From Narthecium ossifragum (taxonomy: Eukaryota > Streptophyta > Magnoliopsida > Dioscoreales > Nartheciaceae), in NCBI GenBank assembly GCA_963920575.1, contig OY986969.1:17655288-17719287 (forward strand): 64,000 nt of DNA, given 5' to 3'. The notes below the pieces were generated by a model. That model was not told the DNA's origin. It made no database searches and was given only the letters and a program-made list of their open reading frames with translations. Made by a program: the position numbers and the translations under genes. Positions 56,705 to 64,000 of the stretch are shown in pieces. Positions within the stretch are counted from its first letter, which is position 1. Each line of letters starts with the position of its first letter.

Positions 56705-57041
56705 ACTTCTTGATTTCGATCGTCCCAATTGGATTACACACCTCAATTCCTTAGGAGGCTACACTAGAACCTACAATGAAATGGAGATCCCAAGACCTCT
56801 CTATATTAGTTATCTTTCTTTTCACTTAGTTAATTACTTTAATAGTCATTAATCCAAAACCCAAATCATTTTAGCTAGTTGTTTGGAGTTATCTATCGAG
56901 TACGTTAGTCATTTCTCATTTCCCTGCGGATCGACCCGGACTCCCGCTAGCTACGTAGTAGTTAGTAGGATTCGGTATAAATTGTAATCTTTGACGCCCT
57001 AGTCACTTTTAACGACGAGTGGTTTGGGCGCGTCAAATTTT

Positions 57042-57059
57042 TGGCGCCGTTGCCGGGGA
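57042..57059 (+). promoter_or_regulatory. Primer binding site, TGGCGCCGTTGCCGGGGA type
   Basis: Six bases after the LTR end; identical to the site of the Athila-like element at 48109-48126. Confidence 0.82.
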
Positions 57060-57295
57060 TTTGTGATTTGAATTTCTTACTTGATAAATTCCTTCATTCA
57101 ATTAGATTGCTTTATTTTCATTTATTACAAAATACCAAAAATAGAACGTTGCTTATATTGTATATCTTTTTGTGGTTGTAGGTGAAGCTTCCGAGCGGCG
57201 AAGCGACTCATCTACGGGCTAGGATACAAAGTTCTTGGACCAGCCCACTGTAATGTATCTCTTACCTTGTATGGTCCAAGCTCTTATATGTGTGA

Positions 57296-59716
57296 ATGAG
57301 TGTGCATGAGGATTCGGATCTAGATATCACATTGCAAGAATTCCTAGATTCTAGGACATCTTCAAGCGTACCCGTGCATAGAGACCTCTCGCTTCCTCAA
57401 GTCATGGATGCTCCCAATCCGGACCCCAATCCTAATGTCAATCCCATTCCGGACCGTAGGAGTATGAGGGATTATTATGTCCCTACTACTTTTGCACCTA
57501 CATCGGGCATACAACAACCCATTGTTCAAGCCGCACACTATGAGTTTAAGCCTCAATTCCTTCAATTCCTTCCAAACTTTCACGGCTTGAGTAATGAGGA
57601 CCCTTACTATCACTTAGAAGACTTCCTCGAAAAGAGTTCCACGGTGAAAATTCCAAACTTTACCGAGGATGCAATGAGATTAAAGTTGTTCCCATTTACC
57701 TTGAAGGGCAAAGCCAAGCATTGGTTAGGATCCCTTGAGCCCCAAACAATTACCACATGGGACCAATTACAAAGTGCTTTTCTTGAAAAATTCTTCCCTA
57801 TCGCAAAGACTCATGAAATGAGGACCCAAATTGCAACCTTTCGTCAAGAAGATGACGAACCTTTTCATGATGCTTGGGATAGGTTTAAAGAGCTTCTAAG
57901 GAAATGCCCACACCATCAAATTCCTAAGTGGTCCCTCGTTGATTATTTTTACAATGGTCTTAGAATACGTCATCAACAAGACGTAGACACCGCGTGCGGT
58001 GGGGTATTCATGACCAATCCATACGAAGACTCATGGGTCTTATTTGGAAAGCTTGCCATTAATTCCCAAAACCATGTCTACACTTCAAGAAATGTTAGGG
58101 AGACTTCAAGTGCTAAGGGACAATCCAACCCGAGAGGATTTTTAGAGTTATCCGAAGCTACCCGTGTTTCACAACAAATCGATACTCTAAGTAGGAAAGT
58201 TGATCAAGTTCTTGCTCATTCTTTGAATCAAATTCCTACTCCTCCTTCTTCATTGAGCTACCCACTCAATTCTCCATCATTGGAAGAACTTTGCTTCCTT
58301 TGTTCGACTCCCGGCCACGTAGTTACCGATTGCCATTTGGCCGGTGAGTATCCGGAGCTCGTGCAAGAGCATATCAATGCGGTCTTCAATCAAGCAAAGC
58401 CTACTTATGACCCTTATGCAAACACGTACAATCCTAGGCCTCCGATTGCGGGCAATCAAGCCCCGAGCTATCCTCCTAGGTATCAAGCGCCATATCATTC
58501 TAACCAACCTCCACAATCTCAAACCACCTACCGGCCACCTCAAGCTCCTCAAGCATATCCACCTCAAGCCCCTCATGCATATCCCTCTCAAGTGACGGGT
58601 TATCCACAATCCTCTCATCCTCCAAATTGGAATCAAAGGCCACCTGGGCCTTCCCAATACCAAGCTCCCTACCAAGCCCATCAAGCCCCTCAAGCTCCTA
58701 AACGTGATCCTTGTATTGAGGAAAGGCTTCTCAAGGCTTTGGATTCCTTTGAGACAAGTACCCAACTTTTGCATTCTCATTCCCAATCCATTGCAAAGTT
58801 GGAAGTACAAATAGGCCAATTGGCCAATACTATGGCAAGAAGGGAGGAGGGTAGACTTCCTAGTCAACCCATAGCAAACCCTAAGGGCCAACATTTCGTC
58901 GATTCCACTCACGAGGAAGTGCAAGCGGTCACTACCCTCCGAAGTGGAAAGATTTTTTCTAATGTGGAGATGTCCAAAGACACCACATTAGAGCAAGGGC
59001 ATGAACCTCATTTATCAACTTCAATGAATGACTCTCAAGCATCACTCCATCATGCCCCTCATGATTCCTCAAGTCCATTGCCATCTTCCAAGGAAAATGA
59101 GCCTATTTCACTCGATCCATTACCACACAAAGCATACATTCCTAGGGCTCCATACCCTCAAGCACTAGTTGATCCTCAAGCCACATCCCAACCGTGGAAG
59201 AGTGGCAAATATGAGGAGATGCTAGAACTTTTCAAGAAGGTCCACATCAACCTTCCCTTGTTGGATGCCATTAAGCAAGTGCCTTCTTATGCCAAATTTT
59301 TGAAGGACTTGTGTACTCATAAGAGGCAATCCAAGTCTCATGTCTCTAAAAAGCTCTTCCTAACTGAGCAAGTTAGCTCGATTCTTCAACTCGATCTACC
59401 TCCGAAATTGAGAGACCCCGGCACTCCTACTATTTCTTGCATCATAGGAGATCAATTGATTGAGGGGGCTCTTCTTGATTTAGGAGCTAGTGTGAATCTT
59501 ATGTCATACTCCTTGGTTTGTAAGTTTGGCTTAGGAGAGCTCAAGCCGACCTCCATGACGTTGCAATTAGCCGATAGATCTATCAAAACACAACGGGGTG
59601 TCCTTGAAGATATACTAGTCAAGGTCGATAGTTGTGTCTTCCCGGTCGACTTCGTTGTGCTTGACATGGAACCGGGTCTTAGACATAGGAAGTCCATTCC
59701 CATCATACTTGGATGA
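57296..59716 (+). CDS. Athila-like Gag-protease (806 aa)
   Basis: The capsid region has LQFLPNFHGLSNEDPYYHLE, KLFPFTLKGKAKHWLGSL, and DRFKELLRKCPHHQIPKW with a following YFYNGL. A CCHC knuckle starts at C333 (CFLCSTPGHVVTDC). A Pro/Gln/Tyr-rich linker spans about 370-470. KLEVQIGQLANTMARREEG and the EVQAVTTLRSGK motif typical of the group follow. The protease is at about 715-806 with D728 in [14 protein letters not shown]. The frame stops at TGA directly after IPIILG, where relatives have an Arg codon (GRPF). CGA to TGA at a CpG is the likely cause, because the next codons continue the protease (PFLATANACI). The start is the first Met in an open leader, so the true start is uncertain. Confidence 0.9.
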   Translation: MSVHEDSDLDITLQEFLDSRTSSSVPVHRDLSLPQVMDAPNPDPNPNVNPIPDRRSMRDYYVPTTFAPTSGIQQPIVQAAHYEFKPQFLQFLPNFHGLSNEDPYYHLEDFLEKSSTVKIPNFTEDAMRLKLFPFTLKGKAKHWLGSLEPQTITTWDQLQSAFLEKFFPIAKTHEMRTQIATFRQEDDEPFHDAWDRFKELLRKCPHHQIPKWSLVDYFYNGLRIRHQQDVDTACGGVFMTNPYEDSWVLFGKLAINSQNHVYTSRNVRETSSAKGQSNPRGFLELSEATRVSQQIDTLSRKVDQVLAHSLNQIPTPPSSLSYPLNSPSLEELCFLCSTPGHVVTDCHLAGEYPELVQEHINAVFNQAKPTYDPYANTYNPRPPIAGNQAPSYPPRYQAPYHSNQPPQSQTTYRPPQAPQAYPPQAPHAYPSQVTGYPQSSHPPNWNQRPPGPSQYQAPYQAHQAPQAPKRDPCIEERLLKALDSFETSTQLLHSHSQSIAKLEVQIGQLANTMARREEGRLPSQPIANPKGQHFVDSTHEEVQAVTTLRSGKIFSNVEMSKDTTLEQGHEPHLSTSMNDSQASLHHAPHDSSSPLPSSKENEPISLDPLPHKAYIPRAPYPQALVDPQATSQPWKSGKYEEMLELFKKVHINLPLLDAIKQVPSYAKFLKDLCTHKRQSKSHVSKKLFLTEQVSSILQLDLPPKLRDPGTPTISCIIGDQLIEGALLDLGASVNLMSYSLVCKFGLGELKPTSMTLQLADRSIKTQRGVLEDILVKVDSCVFPVDFVVLDMEPGLRHRKSIPIILG

Positions 59717-59722
59717 CCATTC

Positions 59723-60685
59723 TTGGCTACGGCCAATGCATGCATCAATTGTAGGAGTGGCATCATGACCGTTACCTTTGGGAATATGGAATTGAAATTA
59801 AATATTTTTGATACTGCTAAACAATCTATGCATGGGAATGAATGTTTTATGGTCGATTCTTTAGTGGATGATGATATTGGTGATGAATGTGCTAATGATG
59901 TGATGGTTGCAAATTTTGATATAGATGATACTTGTGAATCATGTGTCGATGCTTGGAATGATCATGATGATGAGGAATGCTTGAATGAATTACTTGGTAA
60001 TGATAAAGAGGTTGATGATGATTGTTATGATATTAATTTTTCGGTATATCAACCATTTTATGAAGACATACCCAAGTACGAAGAGGATGTTTATGATATT
60101 AATATGCCCATCTATGAAGTTTTTGGTGAGGAGATATCAATTGTTGCCAACTCCTATGATATTAATATGCCTATCTATGAGGTGTTTTGGGAGGACATAA
60201 TTAAGGTTGATGAGCCAAGTTTGGTTGTTTTCCAAGAAAGGTTATCAATCCCTCATGTTTGGGATGATGAAGGCCAATATATGTTACCGGCATTAGAGAC
60301 TTTTGAAATTTTGGATGAGGTCTTGCCCATTCTTAAATGTGATTATATAGGCGATGATTGTGTGACCCCTTGGTGGAGGCATGCCTTTGATTTGTCACCT
60401 TCCACATCTTCCTCCACAATAATATTTGCCACAACACTATCATTGCTCATCTTGAATGCCACCCCATTTCCCGCGTTCATGCATACATTCATTCGGCCTT
60501 ATAAAACCGTTAATAAAAAACGTGACACCTTTTGTGCTAAAATGGACATAAAGTTAAAATGGCTTGTGATGAAAGAAATGTGGTTTTATCATTGGCATCT
60601 AAATAAAGTTCTTCGAAAATGGCTTCGATCTCGCATTTCTAGATGCGACCACCATTTAGAGGGGCCATCGAAATTTTATGGGTGA
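59723..60685 (+). CDS. Protease end continuing into an acidic repeat protein (320 aa)
   Basis: The first roughly 35 residues finish the protease (GIMTVTFGNMELKLNIFDTA). A strongly acidic part follows (SLVDDDIGDECANDVM, DHDDEECLNELLGNDKEVDD). Repeats of the form YDIN..IYEVF.E.I lie at about residues 98-165 (YDINFSVYQPFYEDI, YDINMPIYEVFGEEI, YDINMPIYEVFWEDI). The C-terminal third is hydrophobic then basic (IIFATTLSLLILNATPFPAF, KKRDTFCAKMDIKLKWLV), with a possible membrane segment. No RT motif appears where autonomous relatives begin RT. Function unknown. It may be translated as an extension of Gag-protease if the TGA is read through. Confidence 0.6.
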   Translation: MATANACINCRSGIMTVTFGNMELKLNIFDTAKQSMHGNECFMVDSLVDDDIGDECANDVMVANFDIDDTCESCVDAWNDHDDEECLNELLGNDKEVDDDCYDINFSVYQPFYEDIPKYEEDVYDINMPIYEVFGEEISIVANSYDINMPIYEVFWEDIIKVDEPSLVVFQERLSIPHVWDDEGQYMLPALETFEILDEVLPILKCDYIGDDCVTPWWRHAFDLSPSTSSSTIIFATTLSLLILNATPFPAFMHTFIRPYKTVNKKRDTFCAKMDIKLKWLVMKEMWFYHWHLNKVLRKWLRSRISRCDHHLEGPSKFYG

Positions 60686-61031
60686 ATTTGCATTGTGTCG
60701 AGCTAGAGACGGTAAATTTAGCGCTTGGTGGGAGGCAGCCCATCCTTTCTTCGTATTTTTCTGTTTTTGTTTGTTATTTCTTCTTTGCATGATTGATTGT
60801 TTTTACCATTCTTTGCATGTTTGATTTTGGTGTGTTTTTGATTTGATCTTTGTTGGAATAATTGTGATGTCAAGATGGTATGTTGAATTTGTGGGACGAT
60901 TGATGTTTTGTTTGGTTTGGAGGGCTGTTTTGGTGGTATTTTTCATGCCTAAGGAGCCTAGTATTCATGTTTGGGGTGTATGGGGCGAATTCCCAGGTTT
61001 TCAGCCCAGTTTTGCATTTTGGTACATAAAA
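60686..61031 (+). other. Post-gag spacer with Athila-group conserved block
   Basis: AGCGCTTGGTGGGAGGCAGC at about 60720 matches the block that follows pol in the other Athila-like element. The remainder is T-rich with no recognised frame. Confidence 0.65.
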
Positions 61032-61521
61032 GATCGATCCTCCAAGCGGTGAGGATCGATCCTTTATGTCCGATTGAATGTACGCTGGAACCTGGGGGCG
61101 AGTGATCGATCCTTCTATCCCTCATGATCGATCATTTTTGCGAATTTATTCGTGACAGAGGGTTGGTTTTGAGAAGATCGATCCTTTATGTCCGATTGAA
61201 TGTACGCTGGAACCTGGGGGCGAGTGATCGATCCTTCTATCCCTCATGATCGATCATTTTTGCGAATTTATTCGTGACAGAGGGTTGGTTTTGAGAAGAT
61301 CGATCCTTCCATACCTCATGATCGATCATTTTTGCGAATTAATTCGTCACAGAGGGATGGTTTCTGGATGATCGATCCTTGAGAATAGAAAGATCGATCT
61401 TACTCACTTGACACGTCAGCACGATTTAAGTTGAACCGTTACGATGCTGCCACGTGGCAAAAGATCGATCTTCTACTTGAGGAAGATCGATCCTTTGCGG
61501 GGTTTTTGAAAAAAATATAAA
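61032..61521 (+). promoter_or_regulatory. Internal hairpin array plus TATA box before the env-position ORF
   Basis: A second GATCGATC array (perfect arms 61032-61042/61051-61061 and 61463-61473/61482-61492, among others) ends about 18 bp before TATAAA at 61516-61521. This is the same order as in the LTR (array, TATA box, CCCC). A roughly 122-bp unit is tandemly duplicated (starts 61053 and 61176), and part of it (TTTTTGCGAATTTATTCGTGACAGAGGG) resembles LTR text at about 55733-55760. Proposed as an internal promoter; not proven. Confidence 0.55.
61053..61297 (+). repeat. Tandem duplication of about 122 bp
   Basis: Two nearly identical units beginning GATCGATCCTTTATGTCCG, followed by a shorter third copy of the inner half (to about 61360). 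Each unit carries GATCGATC pairs. Confidence 0.85.
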
Positions 61522-61953
61522 CCCCAGTGGATCGACTTAGGGCTCACAAGCCCTAAGATCGATCCTCCCCCTTTCCTTCCTCGAGAGACGACGCCGCCCC
61601 GCCCTCCTTCGTCCCCGCCTCCGGCGCATTTCGCCGCCGCCATCCATCGAGCCGCCGCCTCCTACCTCCCAGTGCCTCCCCTACCCACCTTCTTCACTCC
61701 TCTACCCTCAATCGACCCCGGCGCCGTCCACATTTCACCATCACCCCCTTCGAGCCACCGGTGCCGCCGCAACACCAAGCTCCTCGTCGCCGGTCATCTT
61801 CTTCACTCCCCTACCCTCAATAGACCCCGGCGCCATCCACATTCGTCCCTCACCTCCCAACAGCGCCGTCGCAACTTCCATCATCATCGTCGCCGGCCAC
61901 CTTCGTCGTCCCCCTTCACCCTACGGTGATCTCCTCCTCTCCACTCACCTCCA
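61522..61953 (+). other. GC-rich leader before the env-position ORF
   Basis: Abrupt shift from AT-rich to CCG/CT-rich sequence resembling a host gene 5' leader. A roughly 110-bp block (CTTCTTCACTCC.CTACCCTCAAT.GACCCCGGCGCC) occurs twice, at about 61690 and 61798. The short frame here is low-complexity. Confidence 0.5.
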
Positions 61954-63432
61954 ATGGGTCGCAAGCCAACCGCCGCCGCCAAGAAGGCCACCGGGAAGGG
62001 CAAGGCCGCCGCTTCGTCCTCCACTCCACCGGCACGCCCGGCCTCCACACCTTCAGCTAGACCTCCGGCTTCACCATCACCTCCACGCCGAGCTTCCACC
62101 CCTCCGGCGTCACCGTCTTCCCCACCAGCATCACCCACTCAAGCTTCCATACCTCCATCATCATCGTCCCGGCCAGCGAGGACTCCGAGGGCAGCCTCCA
62201 CGTCCTCCACACGAGCTCTGGCTGTTCCACCCACGGCTCCGGCGACCTCCAAACGGAAGAAGGCTGCCCCAACAAACCCTCGCCAGTCTAAGAAGATCAA
62301 GAAGCAGACCCGACCGTCCACTGCGCCCACGCTCGTCCGAGGTCTCCGTCCAGAGTGGCAGCGGGAGGTAAACCTCGAGTATACATTCAATGTGGAGCAC
62401 TTTCGTACTGTAGAGCATGCCCAGGACTCCATTGAGATGTTGGAGAACCGTGGTCTTCTTCCTATTTGTACACCTGAGACCACGGTGTACCCTAGGCTGA
62501 TTTGCATGTTCTACCAGAACATGACAGCCATCGCCTACGGGGATGAGCGAGATGACGCTGTCGATGGGTACTTCCCCTGCCTTGGCTTCACCTCCATTAT
62601 TGATGGGGTCGACGTGACCTTGACAGCCAAGGCAATCAGCGAAGTGTTGGCAATTCCGATGTTCTGCCCCGGTCTTCATAAGGCCCGGCCAGAGGAAGTA
62701 TATCAGCATACCAGCGAGGCTCATCTTGTCCTTAACCCGGATTACATAGGCGGGGGAAAATTCACACGAGCAGAGCTGTCGCCTCCATTTTGGCTATTCG
62801 ACGATATTCTGCGTCGAAATGTCTTCCAGAATGGCCATGACCAGTATCGAACTGGTCATTGGTTGTGCGTATTGTGGCTGTTGGCCAAGAATTGGGCGGT
62901 CAACATACCTCAGCAGATTCTTGATGACATGTTGCACTTCTACAGCGGGGCAGTCAGAGACAAGACAACGAGCTTTGCCAAGAAGGCCGTGCCACACCCG
63001 TGCCTTATTTCGGCATTTCTATCGAGCCAGGACTTAGTCCCCGAGGGCGAGCCGACCGTTTCCGACGAGGCCCTCCGGTTTGCGCGCTTCGGTGGCCCCA
63101 CCTGGGGCAAGGTCCTCGGCCATATGAGGAAGGGCGGGGCGCCTGTCCGGCAGCCACGTCCTCGCTGCCCCCCACCTGAGTTCAGACCTGTAGAGCACCC
63201 CACCATGGGTGAGATCTATAGGGAGCAGCGGGCGTTCCAGTCCGCAGTACAGCAGCGGCTGGACGAGGTAGACGCGCGTGTCGCCGCCCTACGCCAGGAC
63301 ACCACCTCACTTCACTTGGTCGCGTCGACTATCCTTGCCCGTCTCGATGCCATCCACCCACCACCTCCGCCGGTCACTGCTATTGTGCCTTACCGTCCTC
63401 TTCACTTTCCAGAGCAGAGACCTCAGGGATGA
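61954..63432 (+). CDS. Env-position ORF of an Athila-like element (492 aa, putative plant transposon protein type)
   Basis: Lies where Athila/Calypso elements carry their env-like or accessory frame. Residues 1 to about 125 are Ala/Pro/Ser-rich with basic, possibly nuclear-targeting clusters (TSKRKKAAP, SKKIKKQ). Residues about 140-370 look folded, with NVEHFRTVEHAQDSIEMLEN, LICMFYQNMTAIAYGD, VDVTLTAKAISEVLAIP and RTGHWLCVLWLLAKNWAVNI. This resembles the putative plant transposon protein domain of Athila accessory frames. A proline-rich part and a short heptad-like segment (REQRAFQSAVQQRLDEVDAR) end the protein. No signal peptide or clear transmembrane helix is seen, which argues against a membrane glycoprotein. 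The frame is intact and GC-rich compared with gag. Function unknown. Confidence 0.7.
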   Translation: MGRKPTAAAKKATGKGKAAASSSTPPARPASTPSARPPASPSPPRRASTPPASPSSPPASPTQASIPPSSSSRPARTPRAASTSSTRALAVPPTAPATSKRKKAAPTNPRQSKKIKKQTRPSTAPTLVRGLRPEWQREVNLEYTFNVEHFRTVEHAQDSIEMLENRGLLPICTPETTVYPRLICMFYQNMTAIAYGDERDDAVDGYFPCLGFTSIIDGVDVTLTAKAISEVLAIPMFCPGLHKARPEEVYQHTSEAHLVLNPDYIGGGKFTRAELSPPFWLFDDILRRNVFQNGHDQYRTGHWLCVLWLLAKNWAVNIPQQILDDMLHFYSGAVRDKTTSFAKKAVPHPCLISAFLSSQDLVPEGEPTVSDEALRFARFGGPTWGKVLGHMRKGGAPVRQPRPRCPPPEFRPVEHPTMGEIYREQRAFQSAVQQRLDEVDARVAALRQDTTSLHLVASTILARLDAIHPPPPPVTAIVPYRPLHFPEQRPQG

Positions 63433-64000
63433 TAGCCTGTATCTAGGGGTATTCTGTATTTTCTGTATTTTCTGGATGGTTAGAGTGGATCTCTTTTTGT
63501 GATTGGAGGGTGGGTAACTTTTTGTATTCCACTGCTCTATCTTTGTATATGGTTGGCTTCGATGTTAGTGATTATATATATATATACACGATTTTTGGTA
63601 TGGGGGTGTGCCCCGGGTGTGTCTGTCTGAATGTGGATGTATATTGGTGGATGTGAATGTATGTTTGTAAATGAAGATTGGTGTTACATTTCTGTATTTT
63701 CAATTTGAATGAATGTAAACATGTTGGATGCAAATGGCATCTTTGTACAGCCCTTGGGCGTATTGAATAAATAGAGGGAATGCTGCCCAATTTTTCTCAA
63801 AATTTGTCATATCTATTCTTTGATTTCCATAATGCTATGGGTGGTATTTCTTCTATGTTTTTACAGGGCATACGAGCTATGGATAGCAACGCAAAATACG
63901 ACATTTTGACATCACAATAATACGGTTTTTCACGACTAACCTTGACTGTAACTCCTTTCATTTCTTTTGTCAAGGTTACATTTTCGGCCGTTTCGTCACA
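63433..64000 (+). other. 3' internal region of the element to window edge
   Basis: T-rich sequence with a (TA)n run at about 63572-63587 and no recognised frame. No LTR start (TGATAAGACG) is reached. Confidence 0.5.

Larger units (their letters stand above)
55462..57035 (+). repeat. 5' LTR of the non-autonomous Athila-like element
   Basis: 1574 bp from TGATAAGACGTGAAAAG to GGTTTGGGCGCGTCA. U3 holds a row of GATCGATC pairs (about 55627-55935), then TATAAATA (55993-56000). The leader contains five structured inverted repeats (56371-56704). Confidence 0.85.
55462..64000 (+). mobile_element. Non-autonomous Athila-like element (LTR, gag-protease, acidic ORF, env-position ORF)
   Basis: 5' LTR 55462-57035, TGGCGCCGTTGCCGGGGA primer site, Gag-protease 57296-59716, an acidic frame 59723-60685, a spacer with hairpin array and TATA box, and an intact 492-residue frame at 61954-63432. 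The 3' LTR is outside the window. No reverse transcriptase, RNase H or integrase motif exists anywhere between protease and the last frame, so the element would need enzymes from a relative. The left flank before the LTR is GCACA; the right duplication cannot be seen. Confidence 0.82.

Overview
This is nuclear DNA of a flowering plant, probably a monocot. The one clear host gene has GC-rich coding sequence beside AT-rich flanks, and the rest is dominated by nested plant LTR retrotransposons. No bacterial or organellar signal was seen.

Layout. 1-7,460: the remains of an L1-type LINE on the minus strand (RNase H, zinc-knuckle and RT pieces). It is split by a solo LTR (2,396-7,142, duplication TACAC), which itself holds another solo LTR (3,146-5,518, duplication CGACC). 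8,100-11,000: AT-rich sequence with three candidate short terminal-inverted-repeat elements. 11,358-15,674: a complete two-exon CLV1-class receptor kinase, best matched to BAM3. Its long intron carries a small poly(A)-type insertion with a 14-bp target duplication. 16,218-36,071: a compound array of Ty3/gypsy chromovirus elements (Tekay/del-like) flanked by GTTCT. It contains four same-sense LTRs, one reverse LTR, an internally deleted in-frame gag/chromodomain fusion, a gag-pol lacking integrase, and a piece of a second LTR family.

36,751 to the right edge: a third Tekay-like element. Its 5' LTR hosts a solo LTR (37,110-39,315, duplication CGACA) and a young, nearly intact Athila-like element on the minus strand (39,893-49,801, duplication CGTCG). 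Its internal region is decayed and broken by other LTR fragments. At the right end lies a second Athila-like element (55,462 to beyond 64,000) that keeps gag and protease but has no RT, RNase H or integrase. It carries an acidic repeat ORF and an intact 492-residue env-position ORF.

The most unusual signals are structural. (1) LTRs of at least three unrelated families carry arrays of short inverted repeats built on GATCGATC-like arms, often just upstream of the TATA box. Arm sequences change between families while complementarity is kept. (2) The 55,462 element repeats the same hairpin-array-plus-TATA module inside its body, 433 bp before the env-position ORF, which suggests an internal promoter. 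(3) Its LTR leader contains three successive hairpins with the same CTAGAA[A/C] loop but different stems, then two more with a second conserved loop. The stem changes look like covariation.

All calls come from reading the sequence and from family knowledge. No database search was possible.
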